This document shows positions 25,962-35,086 of a stretch of 64,000 nt of DNA, piece after piece. The translations under genes were made by a program, and so were the position numbers. This stretch comes from Desulfobacter latus (lineage in GTDB: Bacteria > Desulfobacterota > Desulfobacteria > Desulfobacterales > Desulfobacteraceae). Every line of letters starts with the position of its first letter. Position 1 is the stretch's first letter. The stretch spans positions 1 through 64,000 of the forward strand of contig NZ_JACADJ010000014.1 in the NCBI RefSeq assembly GCF_013389365.1. The letters run 5' to 3'. Under the pieces are notes generated by a model. That model worked only from the letters and a program-made list of their open reading frames with translations, did not search any database and had not been told where the DNA came from.

Positions 25962-27647
25962 CTACATTCTTTCAGGGGCGGAGACCCCTAAAAGCGCCAA
26001 CCCGTTGCGGATCACTTTTTTAACCGCCAGAACCAGGGAAAGTCTGGCCAGGGAGAGTGGTTTATCCGCCATGATTACCTTATGGTGGTTGTAATAGGCA
26101 TGAAAGGCTGCAGCCAAGGTCATCAGATAGGTAAAAATCACATGGGGGTGAAGCGTTTGCGCACTTTTTTCCACCTGCTCCCGGAACCCTGCAACCTGCT
26201 TGATCAGCTTGAGCTCCTCTTCGGCCACAAGTTTCTTAAGATTAATGCCGACGTTGAAATCCGTCTGGTCAATGAGGCCTTCCTCCTTTGCCTTGTTTAA
26301 AATTCCGGTAATCCGGGCATGGACGTACTGCACATAATAGACAGGATTATCGGCACTCTTCTTTTTGGCCAGTTCCAGATCAAAATCAAGACCTGAATCA
26401 TAACTGCGGCTTAAAAACATGAACCGCGCAGCATCTTTTCCCACCTCATCCACAATGTCCTTAAGCGTTACAAATTCTCCGGCCCGGGTGGACATCTGCA
26501 CGGGATTTCCGTCCCGCAGCAGATTGACCAGCTGAACCAGGATCACATCAAATTGTTCGCTTTGTCGTCCTGTGGCCACCACGGCGGCATCAATACGCTT
26601 GATATATCCATGGTGGTCCGCCCCCCAGACATCAATGACACGGTCAAACCCGCGCTCAAATTTTTCATCATGGTAGGCGATGTCCGATGCAAAATACGTG
26701 GTCAGTCCGTTGTTGCGTACCACCACCCGGTCCTTTTCATCTCCGAATTTTTCCGTACGAAACCAAAGGGCCCCGTCTTTTTCGTAAATCAGATCTTTTT
26801 CTTTAAAATTTTCAATGGCGGTTTGGACCCGGCCCGAATCATAAAGGCTTTGCTCACTGAACCAGTTGTCAAACCGGACACCGAAATCATCTAAATCAGA
26901 CCGAATCCCGGCCAGAATCTTGCCGGCGGCAAATCGCGCACAGATCTCAATGCCCTGTTTTTCATCGGTATCAGCAAGGTCTTTTCCCCGGGTATCAAGC
27001 AGCTCTTGGGCAATGTCGCGGATATAGTCGCCCTGGTAGCAGTCCTGGGGAAAATCCACCGGTGTTCCCTGCATCTGCTGCAGCCGCAGCCACACCGATG
27101 TACCAAGGGTTCTGATCTGGCGACCGGAATCATTAATATAATATTCTTTTTGCACATTGAAGCCTGCAAAGGAAAGAATATTGCCAACGGCATCCCCCAC
27201 AGCAGCACCCCGGCCGTGACCGACATGCAGCGGGCCCGTGGGATTGGCCGATACAAATTCAACCTGGACCCGTTCTCCGGCACCCATTTCAGACGCACCA
27301 AAGGATCTATCCTGGTTCAATACCTGGTCCACCACCGGGTGCCAGGCGCCGGGGGATAAAAAGAAATTGATAAATCCGGGGCCGGCCACCTCTGTTTTTT
27401 CCAGTACCCGGCCCAAAGGGGTATGAGTACTGTCAGACATGGACGCAACAAGACGCTCGGCAATTTTTGCCGGGGCCATTTTCTGCAGTTTTGCCGATAC
27501 CATGGCAATATTGGTTGAAAAATCGCCCTGGCCTTCATATTTCGGGGTTTCAACCTCAAATTCAGGGACCTGGTCAGACGGCAGCAGACCCTTTTCAAAG
27601 GCCGTGCGAAGCGCATCCAGGACCATGGTTCTAATTTCTGTTTTCAT
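25962..27647 (-). CDS. argS: Arginyl-tRNA synthetase
   Basis: A 561-residue class I synthetase. [18 protein letters not shown] contains the HVGH form of HIGH. The C-terminal anticodon-binding domain carries [18 protein letters not shown] and ends ERM. It charges tRNA-Arg. It starts six bases after the acidic protein gene and is followed by the SPOR gene and gatCA, so one long leftward unit is likely. Confidence 0.95.
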   Translation of the reverse strand: MKTEIRTMVLDALRTAFEKGLLPSDQVPEFEVETPKYEGQGDFSTNIAMVSAKLQKMAPAKIAERLVASMSDSTHTPLGRVLEKTEVAGPGFINFFLSPGAWHPVVDQVLNQDRSFGASEMGAGERVQVEFVSANPTGPLHVGHGRGAAVGDAVGNILSFAGFNVQKEYYINDSGRQIRTLGTSVWLRLQQMQGTPVDFPQDCYQGDYIRDIAQELLDTRGKDLADTDEKQGIEICARFAAGKILAGIRSDLDDFGVRFDNWFSEQSLYDSGRVQTAIENFKEKDLIYEKDGALWFRTEKFGDEKDRVVVRNNGLTTYFASDIAYHDEKFERGFDRVIDVWGADHHGYIKRIDAAVVATGRQSEQFDVILVQLVNLLRDGNPVQMSTRAGEFVTLKDIVDEVGKDAARFMFLSRSYDSGLDFDLELAKKKSADNPVYYVQYVHARITGILNKAKEEGLIDQTDFNVGINLKKLVAEEELKLIKQVAGFREQVEKSAQTLHPHVIFTYLMTLAAAFHAYYNHHKVIMADKPLSLARLSLVLAVKKVIRNGLALLGVSAPERM

Positions 27648-27653
27648 AAAAAA

Positions 27654-28106
27654 TTAATTCTCGTGTTCAGAAGTATCTTCAGGGGTAAATTTAGGGGTAT
27701 CGTCCTCGGAATCAATTTCTTTGATCTCGTCTTCTTTGGTGTCCCCATCTTCATCTAATAGTGAATCGATCTCCACATCTTCCTCTTCAAGGGAAAAGTC
27801 TTCTTCGCCGGGCAATGTGTCCACATCATTATAGTCAATGACCATCTTATCCGTTTCAGGATCGGCAAAAAAGTCAACAGCGTTTTCAAATAGCCTTTCG
27901 GACAGATCCCTGGTGGGAAAAAAACTGCGGCGGCGAAATACGGCAAGAAACGCATCAAACCCCTCTTTGCACGCCGCACTGATGGCGTCAAGGTCATAGT
28001 CTTCTTCATGCAAAGGCAAAACCACACCGGGATCCACCTCGGCAGATTCAAGGACAGTGAGTATGTTGTCCTTTATATTTTTTTCAAACCTGATTTTCTG
28101 TTTCAT
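27654..28106 (-). CDS. Acidic protein of unknown function (about 150 aa)
   Basis: A soluble protein starting MKQKIRFEKNIKDNIL. The first 95 residues look folded. The rest is very acidic (SLEEEDVEIDSLLDEDGD and following) and probably disordered. ATG 28106 is chosen, though TTG 28118 is also in frame. Between AAGGAGG and this ATG lies a perfect 7-bp hairpin (GCGGCAATTCCTTGCCGC) that would bring the ribosome-binding site to within about five bases of the ATG. It leads the argS unit. No family is recognised. Confidence 0.7.
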   Translation of the reverse strand: MKQKIRFEKNIKDNILTVLESAEVDPGVVLPLHEEDYDLDAISAACKEGFDAFLAVFRRRSFFPTRDLSERLFENAVDFFADPETDKMVIDYNDVDTLPGEEDFSLEEEDVEIDSLLDEDGDTKEDEIKEIDSEDDTPKFTPEDTSEHEN

Positions 28107-28312
28107 AAAATGCGGCAAGGAATTGCCGCCCTCCTTATAATAATTTAGTAGTCCAGGTACCGGACCTTAGCATGTCGTATTGTAGGAATAACCGTCAGAT
28201 GCGTGAAGCAGCCTGCAATATTTCCAGCTAATGCCCTGTACTGTTTTGTCCACTGTTTTAATGTTAAGGGTACCTGTTTCCGATCTAACGTAGTACTCGA
28301 AGCACTTAGACT

Positions 28313-28368
28313 GGTCAACTTTGGGGCCTTTTCAAGGCCCTCGGTCTTTAGCCGAGGGGTTGTTGACC
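28313..28368. other. Nested hairpin structure, possible RNA or IS end
   Basis: GGTCAAC (28313-28319) pairs with GTTGACC (28362-28368). Inside are two perfect 7-bp hairpins sharing three bases: GGGCCTT/AAGGCCC (28324-28340) and CCCTCGG/CCGAGGG (28338-28358). The two inner hairpins exclude each other in part. The CCTCGG-CTAAAG-CCGAGG form resembles hairpins at IS200/IS605 ends. No coding evidence is convincing in 28107-28564. Confidence 0.45.
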
Positions 28369-28380
28369 CATTAACTTGTA

Positions 28381-28436
28381 GTATAGGAATTTCCATTTCC
28401 CAGCACCCAGCACCCAGCACCCACTACCCACTACCC
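28381..28436. repeat. CCCAGCA heptamer array with TATAGGAATTTCC border, copy 1
   Basis: A border reading TATAGGAATTTCCATTTC is followed by tandem CCCAGCA and then CCCACTA units. The reverse complement of this arrangement occurs at 50954-50995. It is a dispersed repeat; its role is unknown. Confidence 0.65.
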
Positions 28437-28519
28437 CGCCCGAAGGGCGCTAAGTTCAAACTTCTTAATATAGTCCAACCAATTCCCCTGTCAATCACAG
28501 AATTAAACAAATTTTTTAA

Positions 28520-28548
28520 TTGACCCATCAGCGATGGGGTGTTATATT
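28520..28548 (+). promoter_or_regulatory. Promoter of the two tRNA-Ser genes
   Basis: TTGACC (28520-28525) and TATATT (28543-28548) are 17 bases apart, with the first tRNA starting about 16 bases later. Confidence 0.7.
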
Positions 28549-28564
28549 ACGCGGGTTGATTTTT

Positions 28565-28652
28565 GGAGGAGTGGCCGAGCGGCTGAAGGCGGCGGTCTTG
28601 AAAACCGTTAGGTGTTAAAGCCTCGTGGGTTCGAATCCTACCTCCTCCGCCA
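28565..28652 (+). tRNA. tRNA-Ser, anticodon TGA
   Basis: The acceptor GGAGGAG pairs with CTCCTCC. The anticodon loop CTTGAAA gives TGA. A long variable arm (GTTAGGTGTTAAAGCCTC) marks a class II tRNA, and CCA is encoded. It reads UCA codons. Confidence 0.95.
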
Positions 28653-28669
28653 AAAAAAGAACAACTTAT

Positions 28670-28761
28670 GGAGAAGTGACCGAGTGGCTGAAGGTGCTCG
28701 CCTGCTAAGCGAGTGGTTGGGGAAACCTGATCCGAGAGTTCGAATCTCTCCTTCTCCGCCA
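28670..28761 (+). tRNA. tRNA-Ser, anticodon GCT
   Basis: The acceptor GGAGAAG pairs with CTTCTCC. The anticodon loop CTGCTAA gives GCT. A long variable arm and encoded CCA are present. It follows the first tRNA-Ser by 17 bases and shares its promoter. It reads AGC and AGU. Confidence 0.95.
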
Positions 28762-28773
28762 CAGACAAACGAT

Positions 28774-28812
28774 ACGGGCTGGAATCAGATATGGGTTTCA
28801 GCCCGTTTTTTG
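28774..28812 (+). terminator. Terminator of the tRNA-Ser pair
   Basis: ACGGGCTG pairs with CAGCCCGT and is followed by a T run. Confidence 0.8.
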
Positions 28813-28882
28813 TTCCAGGATAGATTCCTGTGAGATTAACTGATTAAAAATTTACCTACCGGTCAAATAAGAAGGAAGAACA

Positions 28883-29959
28883 ATGCAACATCTGATCTAT
28901 CCTGTGCTTGGAATTCTGCTTTGTCTGTTCTGCGGTTGTGCCACAACAGGTAAAATTGTCATGCGCGATGATCCGTTAATCGGCACCGTGGTCAAAGGCG
29001 ACACCGGCAAACCTGTCCGCTTTACCGACCTTATGGATAAGCTTATCCACAGCGATATAGTCTATTTATCCGAAAAACATGATAATCCCATGCACCATGC
29101 CATCCAGCACCGGATTATCCAGGCCCTCATTGACCAGGGACACGCACCAATCCTTGGATTTGAATTTTTTTCATACCAGGACACCCCTTTGCTGCTTAAC
29201 CTGGTGGATGCCGGCAAAAAAACGCATTCCCCCAAGATGGAAAACGCCGTTGAACAACGGATTCGGAGAAAACTGGGATGGGAAAAACAATCCGACACCA
29301 TGTGGGGATATTACTGGGATTTGATAAGGCTTGCGGCAGATAACAACGTTCCTGCCGCGGGCCTTGATCTGTCCGCCACCCAAAAGCGCCGGATTACCCG
29401 CAAAGGACTTGACGGTCTGTCCCCCATTGAATTGGCGCAGTTATTTTCCACAGGATTTTCAAACACCGCATATGAATCGTACATGAAATCGGTTTTTGTA
29501 TCGGTACATTGCGGCATGGATCATGGCCAAATGACAGATCGACTTTATGATACCTGGGTGGCGCGCAATGACCGGATGGCCCTGTCCGTGGTTCAACTGT
29601 TCAATGCCGTGCAAACCCGGGACCGAGATGAAGCAGGACGAAAGACAGGGCCTGTTGTCATCATCATAGGGGCAGGCCATACCGAATATGGGTTAGGTGT
29701 CCTGGACCGGGTACATCACCTGAAATCAACCGCCACCCAGACAAATCTGGCCATCACGGAGATAAAGAGAGAACCGGCAAACCTGGCGCAGTATCTAACC
29801 CCCCTGTCCCTTCAAGGCTTTGATCCGGTACCCCCGGCAGATTTCCTGTGGTTCACCCAGCGGGTATCCTATGAAGATCCGTGTGAAAAATTTAAAACCG
29901 TATTAGAAAAAATGAAAAAGCGCAAAAAAACGGTAAAGGCTTCAGATTCGCATTTATAA
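28883..29959 (+). CDS. ChaN-like (DUF399) lipoprotein
   Basis: A 358-residue exported lipoprotein. The signal sequence ends in LFCGC, with Cys19 as the lipid site. The body carries IVYLSEKHDNPMHHAIQHRIIQ, GFEFFSYQDTPLLL and a late GAGHTEYGLGV, as in ChaN/heme-binding-uptake proteins. Such proteins bind haem or act in iron uptake; the exact function here is not known. It is monocistronic on the plus strand. Its TAA stop is the first triplet of the inverted-repeat arm (TAACCAGGG). Confidence 0.8.
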   Translation: MQHLIYPVLGILLCLFCGCATTGKIVMRDDPLIGTVVKGDTGKPVRFTDLMDKLIHSDIVYLSEKHDNPMHHAIQHRIIQALIDQGHAPILGFEFFSYQDTPLLLNLVDAGKKTHSPKMENAVEQRIRRKLGWEKQSDTMWGYYWDLIRLAADNNVPAAGLDLSATQKRRITRKGLDGLSPIELAQLFSTGFSNTAYESYMKSVFVSVHCGMDHGQMTDRLYDTWVARNDRMALSVVQLFNAVQTRDRDEAGRKTGPVVIIIGAGHTEYGLGVLDRVHHLKSTATQTNLAITEIKREPANLAQYLTPLSLQGFDPVPPADFLWFTQRVSYEDPCEKFKTVLEKMKKRKKTVKASDSHL

Positions 29960-30041
29960 CCAGGGAAGACACGGGAAAAGCACTGAAGGTTAGGACCAGC
30001 CTTGGAATTCATTTCCGTGTTCTTCCGTGTTTTCAGTGGTT
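29958..30041. mobile_element. Short TTCCGTG-family inverted-repeat element
   Basis: The left arm AACCAGGGAAGACACGGG (from 29958) and the right arm ATTTCCGTGTTCTTCCGTGT (from about 30011) are inverted around some 25 bases. It is a cargo-free version of the 23108-23336 element. It bridges two convergent genes and contributes both stop codons (TAA of the ChaN-like gene, TGA of the methyltransferase). Confidence 0.7.
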
Positions 30042-30656
30042 CACCCGCAATACGCCTAAGGTTTGGGTCATCTCAAGCGCATCATAATGCCCGGTTGCCA
30101 GGGCCTGTTCATACACCTGGCGCGGGGACTGCCCCCCCTCTTCGGGATTGAAAAATATATCATGGATAACCAGAAATCCCCCCGGAATAATATGGGGTGC
30201 CCAGGTCAGGAAATCCGTATATGCCGCCTCAAAGGAGTGCCCGCCGTCGATGAACACCATGGAAAGCGGTGTCTGCCACATGCGGCCGGCGGTTTCTGAG
30301 GTACAGACAATGGGCACCACGGTATCTTCCAAACCGGCCCGGGAAAGCGTCTGACGAAACAACGGAAAGGTGTTCACGGTTAACGTCTTCTTATCATAAA
30401 GGTCCGGATCAAAATATTGTTCGCCCGGCTGCTGTTCTTCGGAGCCTGTATGATGGTCGATGGAAAATAAAATGCCGCTGTTCTGTTTGCAGGCCGATCC
30501 GATAATGGCGGCAGACCGCCCGCAATAGGAACCGATTTCAAGCACCGGACCGATCCTGGAGGCAGTCAGGGAAAGATCATATAAACGAAAGGCCTCATCA
30601 TCATTCATAAATCCCTTGATGGTGTTTAAAAATTCAAAATCCAGCGGTGCGGTCAT
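30033..30656 (-). CDS. SAM-dependent class I methyltransferase (Methyltransf_24-like)
   Basis: A 207-residue enzyme. VLEIGSYCGRSAAIIGSACK is the SAM-binding loop, followed by SIDHHTGSEEQQPGEQYFD and MVFIDGGHSFEAAYTDFLTW, as in small O-methyltransferase or cephalosporin-hydroxylase-like proteins. The substrate is unknown. It starts four bases inside ftsK. The last residues (VNH and stop) are encoded by the repeat arm, so the natural C terminus may have been altered. Confidence 0.8.
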   Translation of the reverse strand: MTAPLDFEFLNTIKGFMNDDEAFRLYDLSLTASRIGPVLEIGSYCGRSAAIIGSACKQNSGILFSIDHHTGSEEQQPGEQYFDPDLYDKKTLTVNTFPLFRQTLSRAGLEDTVVPIVCTSETAGRMWQTPLSMVFIDGGHSFEAAYTDFLTWAPHIIPGGFLVIHDIFFNPEEGGQSPRQVYEQALATGHYDALEMTQTLGVLRVNH

Positions 30657-33046
30657 ATGGTCTTTTCCTCATCATAACTTTTCACCAGTATGTCCCGGGG
30701 TTTGGAACCGACCTGGGGGCCGACAATGCCCTCATGTTCCATCATCTCAATGAGCCGGGCGGCACGGTTGTAGCCGACGCGCAAGCGACGCTGGACATAG
30801 GAAATAGAAGCCTGGCGATCGTTAGTAACCAGGGCCACCGCCTCATCGTATTTTTCATCATATTCGGCGTCGTCAAACACCTTCTCCTGGCCATCGTCAT
30901 CACCCTGGGTCACTTCTTCATTATAATCCGGCTCACGTTGATCTTTAAGAAACGAGGTAATCCGGGCAATCTCTTTTTCGGAAATAAAAGCGCCCTGGAT
31001 ACGCATGAGCTTTCCTGTGCCGGGTGGGCAGAACAACATGTCTCCGTTGCCAAGCAGGCTTTCTGGCCCCCCCTGGTCAATGATGATCCGGCCGTCAATT
31101 TTTGAAGAGGTCTGGAAAGACAACCGGGTGGGAAAATTAGCCTTGATTGTCCCGGTGAGTACGTCAGCAGACGGACGCTGGGTGGCGATAATCAGATGAA
31201 TACCTGCGGCCCGGGCCATCTGGGCCAGGCGTGTCAGAGCATATTCCACGTCCTTGGAGGCCACCATCATCAGATCCCCGAGTTCGTCCACAATCACCAC
31301 AATAAAGGGCAGACGTTCCAGGGGCAGTCCACCCGGAAGTACAATATCCTCAGGCGAGGTGTCCGGTTCAATATTCCCTAAGCGTTCGTCGACCATCTCA
31401 TTAAACTGTCCGATATTTCTCAAGCCTGACAATTCCAGCAGCTCGTACCGGCGCTCCATTTCCCGGACAGCCCAGAAAAGTGCATTGGTGGCTTTTTTCA
31501 TATCCGTGACCACAGGGGTAATCAAATGGGGAATATCATTATACACGGACAATTCAATCCGTTTGGGGTCTATCATGATCAGTTTAACCTCATCGGGGGT
31601 GGCCTTGTACAGCAAACTGATGATCATGGAATTTAAGCCCACACTTTTACCCGTACCTGTGGCACCGGCAATGAGCAGGTGGGGCATTTTATCCATCTTA
31701 GTGGCCACAGGCTGACCAAGAAGATCCTTTCCAAGGCCAAGGGTCAACAAAGATTTGGACTGGACAAATTCCCTGGATGCAATCATTTCCCGTAAATTTA
31801 CGAGTTCGCGCTCCTCATTGGGAATTTCAATACCCACGACATCCCGGCCCGGAATAGGCGCCACAATACGGATGGAAATCGCGGCAAGGGCCAGGGCAAG
31901 ATCATCGGAAAGCCCGACGATCTTTGACAATTTGATGCCGGGTGCCGGACGATACTCAAATGTAGTAATAACAGGCCCGGGAAGAATTTCCACCACCTCA
32001 CCTTTTACATTGAAATCGGCCAGCTTATTTTTCAAGATACTCGCCTTGTTCTGGAGTTCATCCGTATCGATCTGCCTGCGGATTTTTTCTTTTTCATCCA
32101 GAAAAGACAAGCCAGGCAGAACAAAGTCGGGTTTTTCCCGGATATTTTCTATGTGAGGATCCGCCACATACTCCTTGTCATCGGTTTCCACCGCCACAAT
32201 GGTGGGGCCAAGGGAATTTTCAGGCTCGGTTTCTTTGGGGGGGGAAGAGACATGCCGGGAACGGGGTATGGGGGCATCAAATTTTTTCCGGATCTCCTTC
32301 CCGTTTGTTTCCGGCACAGAAAAAAGATCGGGCCCAGCCATATCAGGCGCAACATGATCCCCATCATTTTTTTCACTGAATCCTGGAAGGACGATCAAAG
32401 AGTTTACTTTTTCAGCCCGGGTAAGCCCCTTTGCCTTTCTCTCCTGTCTTTTATTTTCCAGAATCTGTTTTACATACCCGCGACCTTCGACCATATCCTG
32501 TGAAATTGTCCGGGAGAACCGGATTAACCAGCCCCAGCTAAAGTCTAGGACCGTTTTTAGGGAAATACCGGTAATCAGCATAACGCCCAGCAGCACAAAA
32601 AAACACAAAAATATGGCACAACCGGTGACATTGGCATATTTAAGCAAAACCTCTGCAAGCCCGCCCCCCACTTTTCCGCCGGCAGAAATCGTGGTGTCGG
32701 AAAACGCATAGGTTTCACTAAACAGAAAAAAAACACTGCCCGTGGTGATCATCAGAATCAGTCCCCCGGCCAGAGTCAGCCAGATGACGCGCCGGGATTT
32801 TTTTTTGATAAGCCAAAGCCCCAAAATACAAAGATTCAAAGGCATCCACAGGGCCCCAATACCAAACAGAAAAATAAACAGCCCGGCAACATGTGCACCG
32901 ATCAGGCCGAACTGATTGTTCACCTGGTCAGGCAAAGAAAAAAAATGATTACCCACACACGGATCGCCGGCATGGTATGAAAAAAGGCTAACCGATGTCA
33001 GAATAACCCAAAATATAAAAAAGATGCCGAACAGTTCTTTTTTCAT
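30653..33046 (-). CDS. ftsK: DNA translocase FtsK/SpoIIIE
   Basis: A 797-residue membrane-anchored DNA pump. Four N-terminal helices (about residues 5-180) are followed by a charged linker, then the motor with GATGTGKSVGLNSMI and FIVVIVDELGDLMM. A C-terminal winged-helix gamma domain (YVQRRLRVGYNRAARLIEMME) would read KOPS-type sequences. It moves chromosome ends through the septum. It overlaps the RNase J gene and the methyltransferase by four bases each. Confidence 0.95.
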   Translation of the reverse strand: MKKELFGIFFIFWVILTSVSLFSYHAGDPCVGNHFFSLPDQVNNQFGLIGAHVAGLFIFLFGIGALWMPLNLCILGLWLIKKKSRRVIWLTLAGGLILMITTGSVFFLFSETYAFSDTTISAGGKVGGGLAEVLLKYANVTGCAIFLCFFVLLGVMLITGISLKTVLDFSWGWLIRFSRTISQDMVEGRGYVKQILENKRQERKAKGLTRAEKVNSLIVLPGFSEKNDGDHVAPDMAGPDLFSVPETNGKEIRKKFDAPIPRSRHVSSPPKETEPENSLGPTIVAVETDDKEYVADPHIENIREKPDFVLPGLSFLDEKEKIRRQIDTDELQNKASILKNKLADFNVKGEVVEILPGPVITTFEYRPAPGIKLSKIVGLSDDLALALAAISIRIVAPIPGRDVVGIEIPNEERELVNLREMIASREFVQSKSLLTLGLGKDLLGQPVATKMDKMPHLLIAGATGTGKSVGLNSMIISLLYKATPDEVKLIMIDPKRIELSVYNDIPHLITPVVTDMKKATNALFWAVREMERRYELLELSGLRNIGQFNEMVDERLGNIEPDTSPEDIVLPGGLPLERLPFIVVIVDELGDLMMVASKDVEYALTRLAQMARAAGIHLIIATQRPSADVLTGTIKANFPTRLSFQTSSKIDGRIIIDQGGPESLLGNGDMLFCPPGTGKLMRIQGAFISEKEIARITSFLKDQREPDYNEEVTQGDDDGQEKVFDDAEYDEKYDEAVALVTNDRQASISYVQRRLRVGYNRAARLIEMMEHEGIVGPQVGSKPRDILVKSYDEEKTI

Positions 33047-34695
33047 ACTTCAATAATAATGGGGACAATCAACGGCTTGCGGTTTATGGCAAAAGCAAAA
33101 TACTGTTTAAGCGCCCGCTGGAGTTTTTTTCGAATCAGTTCCACCCGGGAATCAATCCCGGCTTCAATTTCTTCAACGATCTCCAGGATCACGCACTGGG
33201 CATCGTCCACAAGATAGCCTGTGGCGGAATCAAATACAAAGCCTTTGGAAATCAGTTTCGGTCCGTAAAGCACCACCCCGGTCTCTTCATCAATGATCAT
33301 GGTCACCACCACAAGACCGCCTTCGGACAGTTCCCGGCGCTCTTTGAGTACGGAACGGCCCACATCGCCGATGCCTTTTCCGTCCACAAGAATCCGGCCG
33401 GTCTGCACCCGTTCCTCAATCCGGCCCCCTTTTTCCCTGTCAAAGGCAATGACCTGGCCGTTTTCAGCCACGATCACGTTACTGCGGGGCATACCCAGTT
33501 TTTCGGCAAGCCGTGCATGTACCACAAGATGCCGGTATTCACCATGAATGGGGATAAAATACTTGGGTTTTGTCAGGTTGATCATCATCTTAAGCTCTTC
33601 CTGGTGGGCATGACCCGATGCATGAATCGCGGCGATTTTGGAATAGACGACTTCGGCGCCCCGTCGGTAAAGCTTGTTAATAATGCCGGCAATGGCTTTT
33701 TCATTACCCGGGATATGTTTGCTCGATAAAAGCACGGTATCCCCTTTGCGGACATTGATGTGCTTGTGAACGCCTGAGGCCATGCGGGCCAAAGCAGACA
33801 TGGGTTCGCCCTGGGATCCTGTGGTGATGATCACCACTTCATGGTCTTCAAGCTGATGAATCTGTTTGATACCCACCACCAGGCCCGGGGGACACTCAAG
33901 ATAGCCTAAACGCATGGCCACATCCGTAATTTGTTCCATGCTGCGCCCATTGAATATAACCCGGCGGTTGTTATGTTCGGCAATATCAATCACCTGCTGG
34001 ATACGGAACACATTGGAGGCAAAAAGGGCAACAATCACCCGTCCGGGAGCGGCTTCGACCAGCTTTCCCAAATTTTTTGCAACCGTCTCTTCGGACATGG
34101 CATAACCCTCTACTTCCACATTGGTGGAATCGGAAAGCAGGGCCATCACGCCCTTTTCACCAAACCGGGCAAAACTTGAAATATCGGTATTTTTCATGAT
34201 GTCGGCGGAGTGACTGATGCGGAAATCTCCGGTATGGACCACAACCCCTTCGGGGGTTGTAATGGCCATTCCCACACCGTCGATGGTGGAGTGGCTGACC
34301 CGGATAAACTCGATGTCAAAGGGTTCAATGGTCAGCACCTCTCCCGGGTTGACCAGGTTGAGATCCACACGGGTATTAAGATCAAACTCAATCAGCTTGT
34401 TGCGCACAATCTCCAGGGTAAAGGCCGTTCCGTATACGGGCAGACGGATTTCGCGCAAAAGATAGGGTAAGGCACCGATGTGGTCTTCGTGGGCGTGGGT
34501 CAGGATAATCCCTTCGATTTTATGCATATTTTCCCGAAGGTAATCCATGGCCGGAATAACAATATCCACACCCAGCATGTGGTCCTCAGGAAACATGATG
34601 CCGGCGTCAATAATAAAAATGACATCATCATACTCCACGACCATCATGTTCAGGCCTATTTCGCCAAGCCCCCCAAGGGGTATGAGTTTAAGCAT
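33043..34695 (-). CDS. rnj: Ribonuclease J
   Basis: A 550-residue beta-CASP metallo-beta-lactamase nuclease. THAHEDHIGALPYLL is the metal motif. SDSTNVEVEGY, SSKHIPGNEKAI and HASGHAHQEEL follow in the expected order. It processes and degrades RNA as an endo- and 5' exonuclease. It is directly upstream of ftsK with a four-base overlap. Confidence 0.93.
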   Translation of the reverse strand: MLKLIPLGGLGEIGLNMMVVEYDDVIFIIDAGIMFPEDHMLGVDIVIPAMDYLRENMHKIEGIILTHAHEDHIGALPYLLREIRLPVYGTAFTLEIVRNKLIEFDLNTRVDLNLVNPGEVLTIEPFDIEFIRVSHSTIDGVGMAITTPEGVVVHTGDFRISHSADIMKNTDISSFARFGEKGVMALLSDSTNVEVEGYAMSEETVAKNLGKLVEAAPGRVIVALFASNVFRIQQVIDIAEHNNRRVIFNGRSMEQITDVAMRLGYLECPPGLVVGIKQIHQLEDHEVVIITTGSQGEPMSALARMASGVHKHINVRKGDTVLLSSKHIPGNEKAIAGIINKLYRRGAEVVYSKIAAIHASGHAHQEELKMMINLTKPKYFIPIHGEYRHLVVHARLAEKLGMPRSNVIVAENGQVIAFDREKGGRIEERVQTGRILVDGKGIGDVGRSVLKERRELSEGGLVVVTMIIDEETGVVLYGPKLISKGFVFDSATGYLVDDAQCVILEIVEEIEAGIDSRVELIRKKLQRALKQYFAFAINRKPLIVPIIIEV

Positions 34696-34716
34696 TTATA
34701 TTATTCCGACCCGATA

Positions 34717-35049
34717 TCAAATACAAATGGACAGTTTTTCAAGAACGGCGTCTGCCCAGTCAACCAGCCAGTTGCGCTGCTCAGCCGTGGCATAGCCCAT
34801 GCAATCACATTTGATATTTTTTTTAATTCTAACCAACAGCTCACAGGACAAGGCGGTTTCTTCCAGCATCAGGGCAAACACATGGGGAGCGCAGGCCTTA
34901 TGGCCGGCCTGGGTTTCCGTCAAAATACCGGAATCCAGCTCAAGCCAGTAGATCCCGCCCACGGTGGCAGCCTCAAGATAGGTGTCAAAATAGTGTTTTA
35001 AAGCGGTGTAATCCTTAAGCGTAAAGCCGTCTATGACATACTGTTTCAT
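34717..35049 (-). CDS. Conserved protein of unknown function (about 110 aa)
   Basis: A 110-residue soluble protein starting MKQYVIDGFTLKDYTALKHY. It has three clustered cysteines in ALSCELLVRIKKNIKCDCMG. No domain is recognised. ATG 35049 is preferred; TTG 35055 is in frame. It ends 21 bases before RNase J and reads in the same direction, so cotranscription is likely. Confidence 0.65.
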   Translation of the reverse strand: MKQYVIDGFTLKDYTALKHYFDTYLEAATVGGIYWLELDSGILTETQAGHKACAPHVFALMLEETALSCELLVRIKKNIKCDCMGYATAEQRNWLVDWADAVLEKLSICI

Positions 35050-35086
35050 AATCAATTAAATTAACACAGAAACCTTGAACGATGCA

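Noticed and set aside
28145-28420. 91-codon minus-strand frame
   Set aside because: It covers the nested hairpins and part of the heptamer array; codon pattern and start do not support a gene. Kept as a structured-DNA finding instead.
28399-28436. Tandem CCCAGCA/CCCACTA units considered as a CRISPR fragment
   Set aside because: Units are seven bases with no spacers; this is a simple tandem array.
28547-28768. 73-codon minus-strand frame across the tRNA-Ser pair
   Set aside because: It is antisense to two clear tRNA genes, with no independent support.
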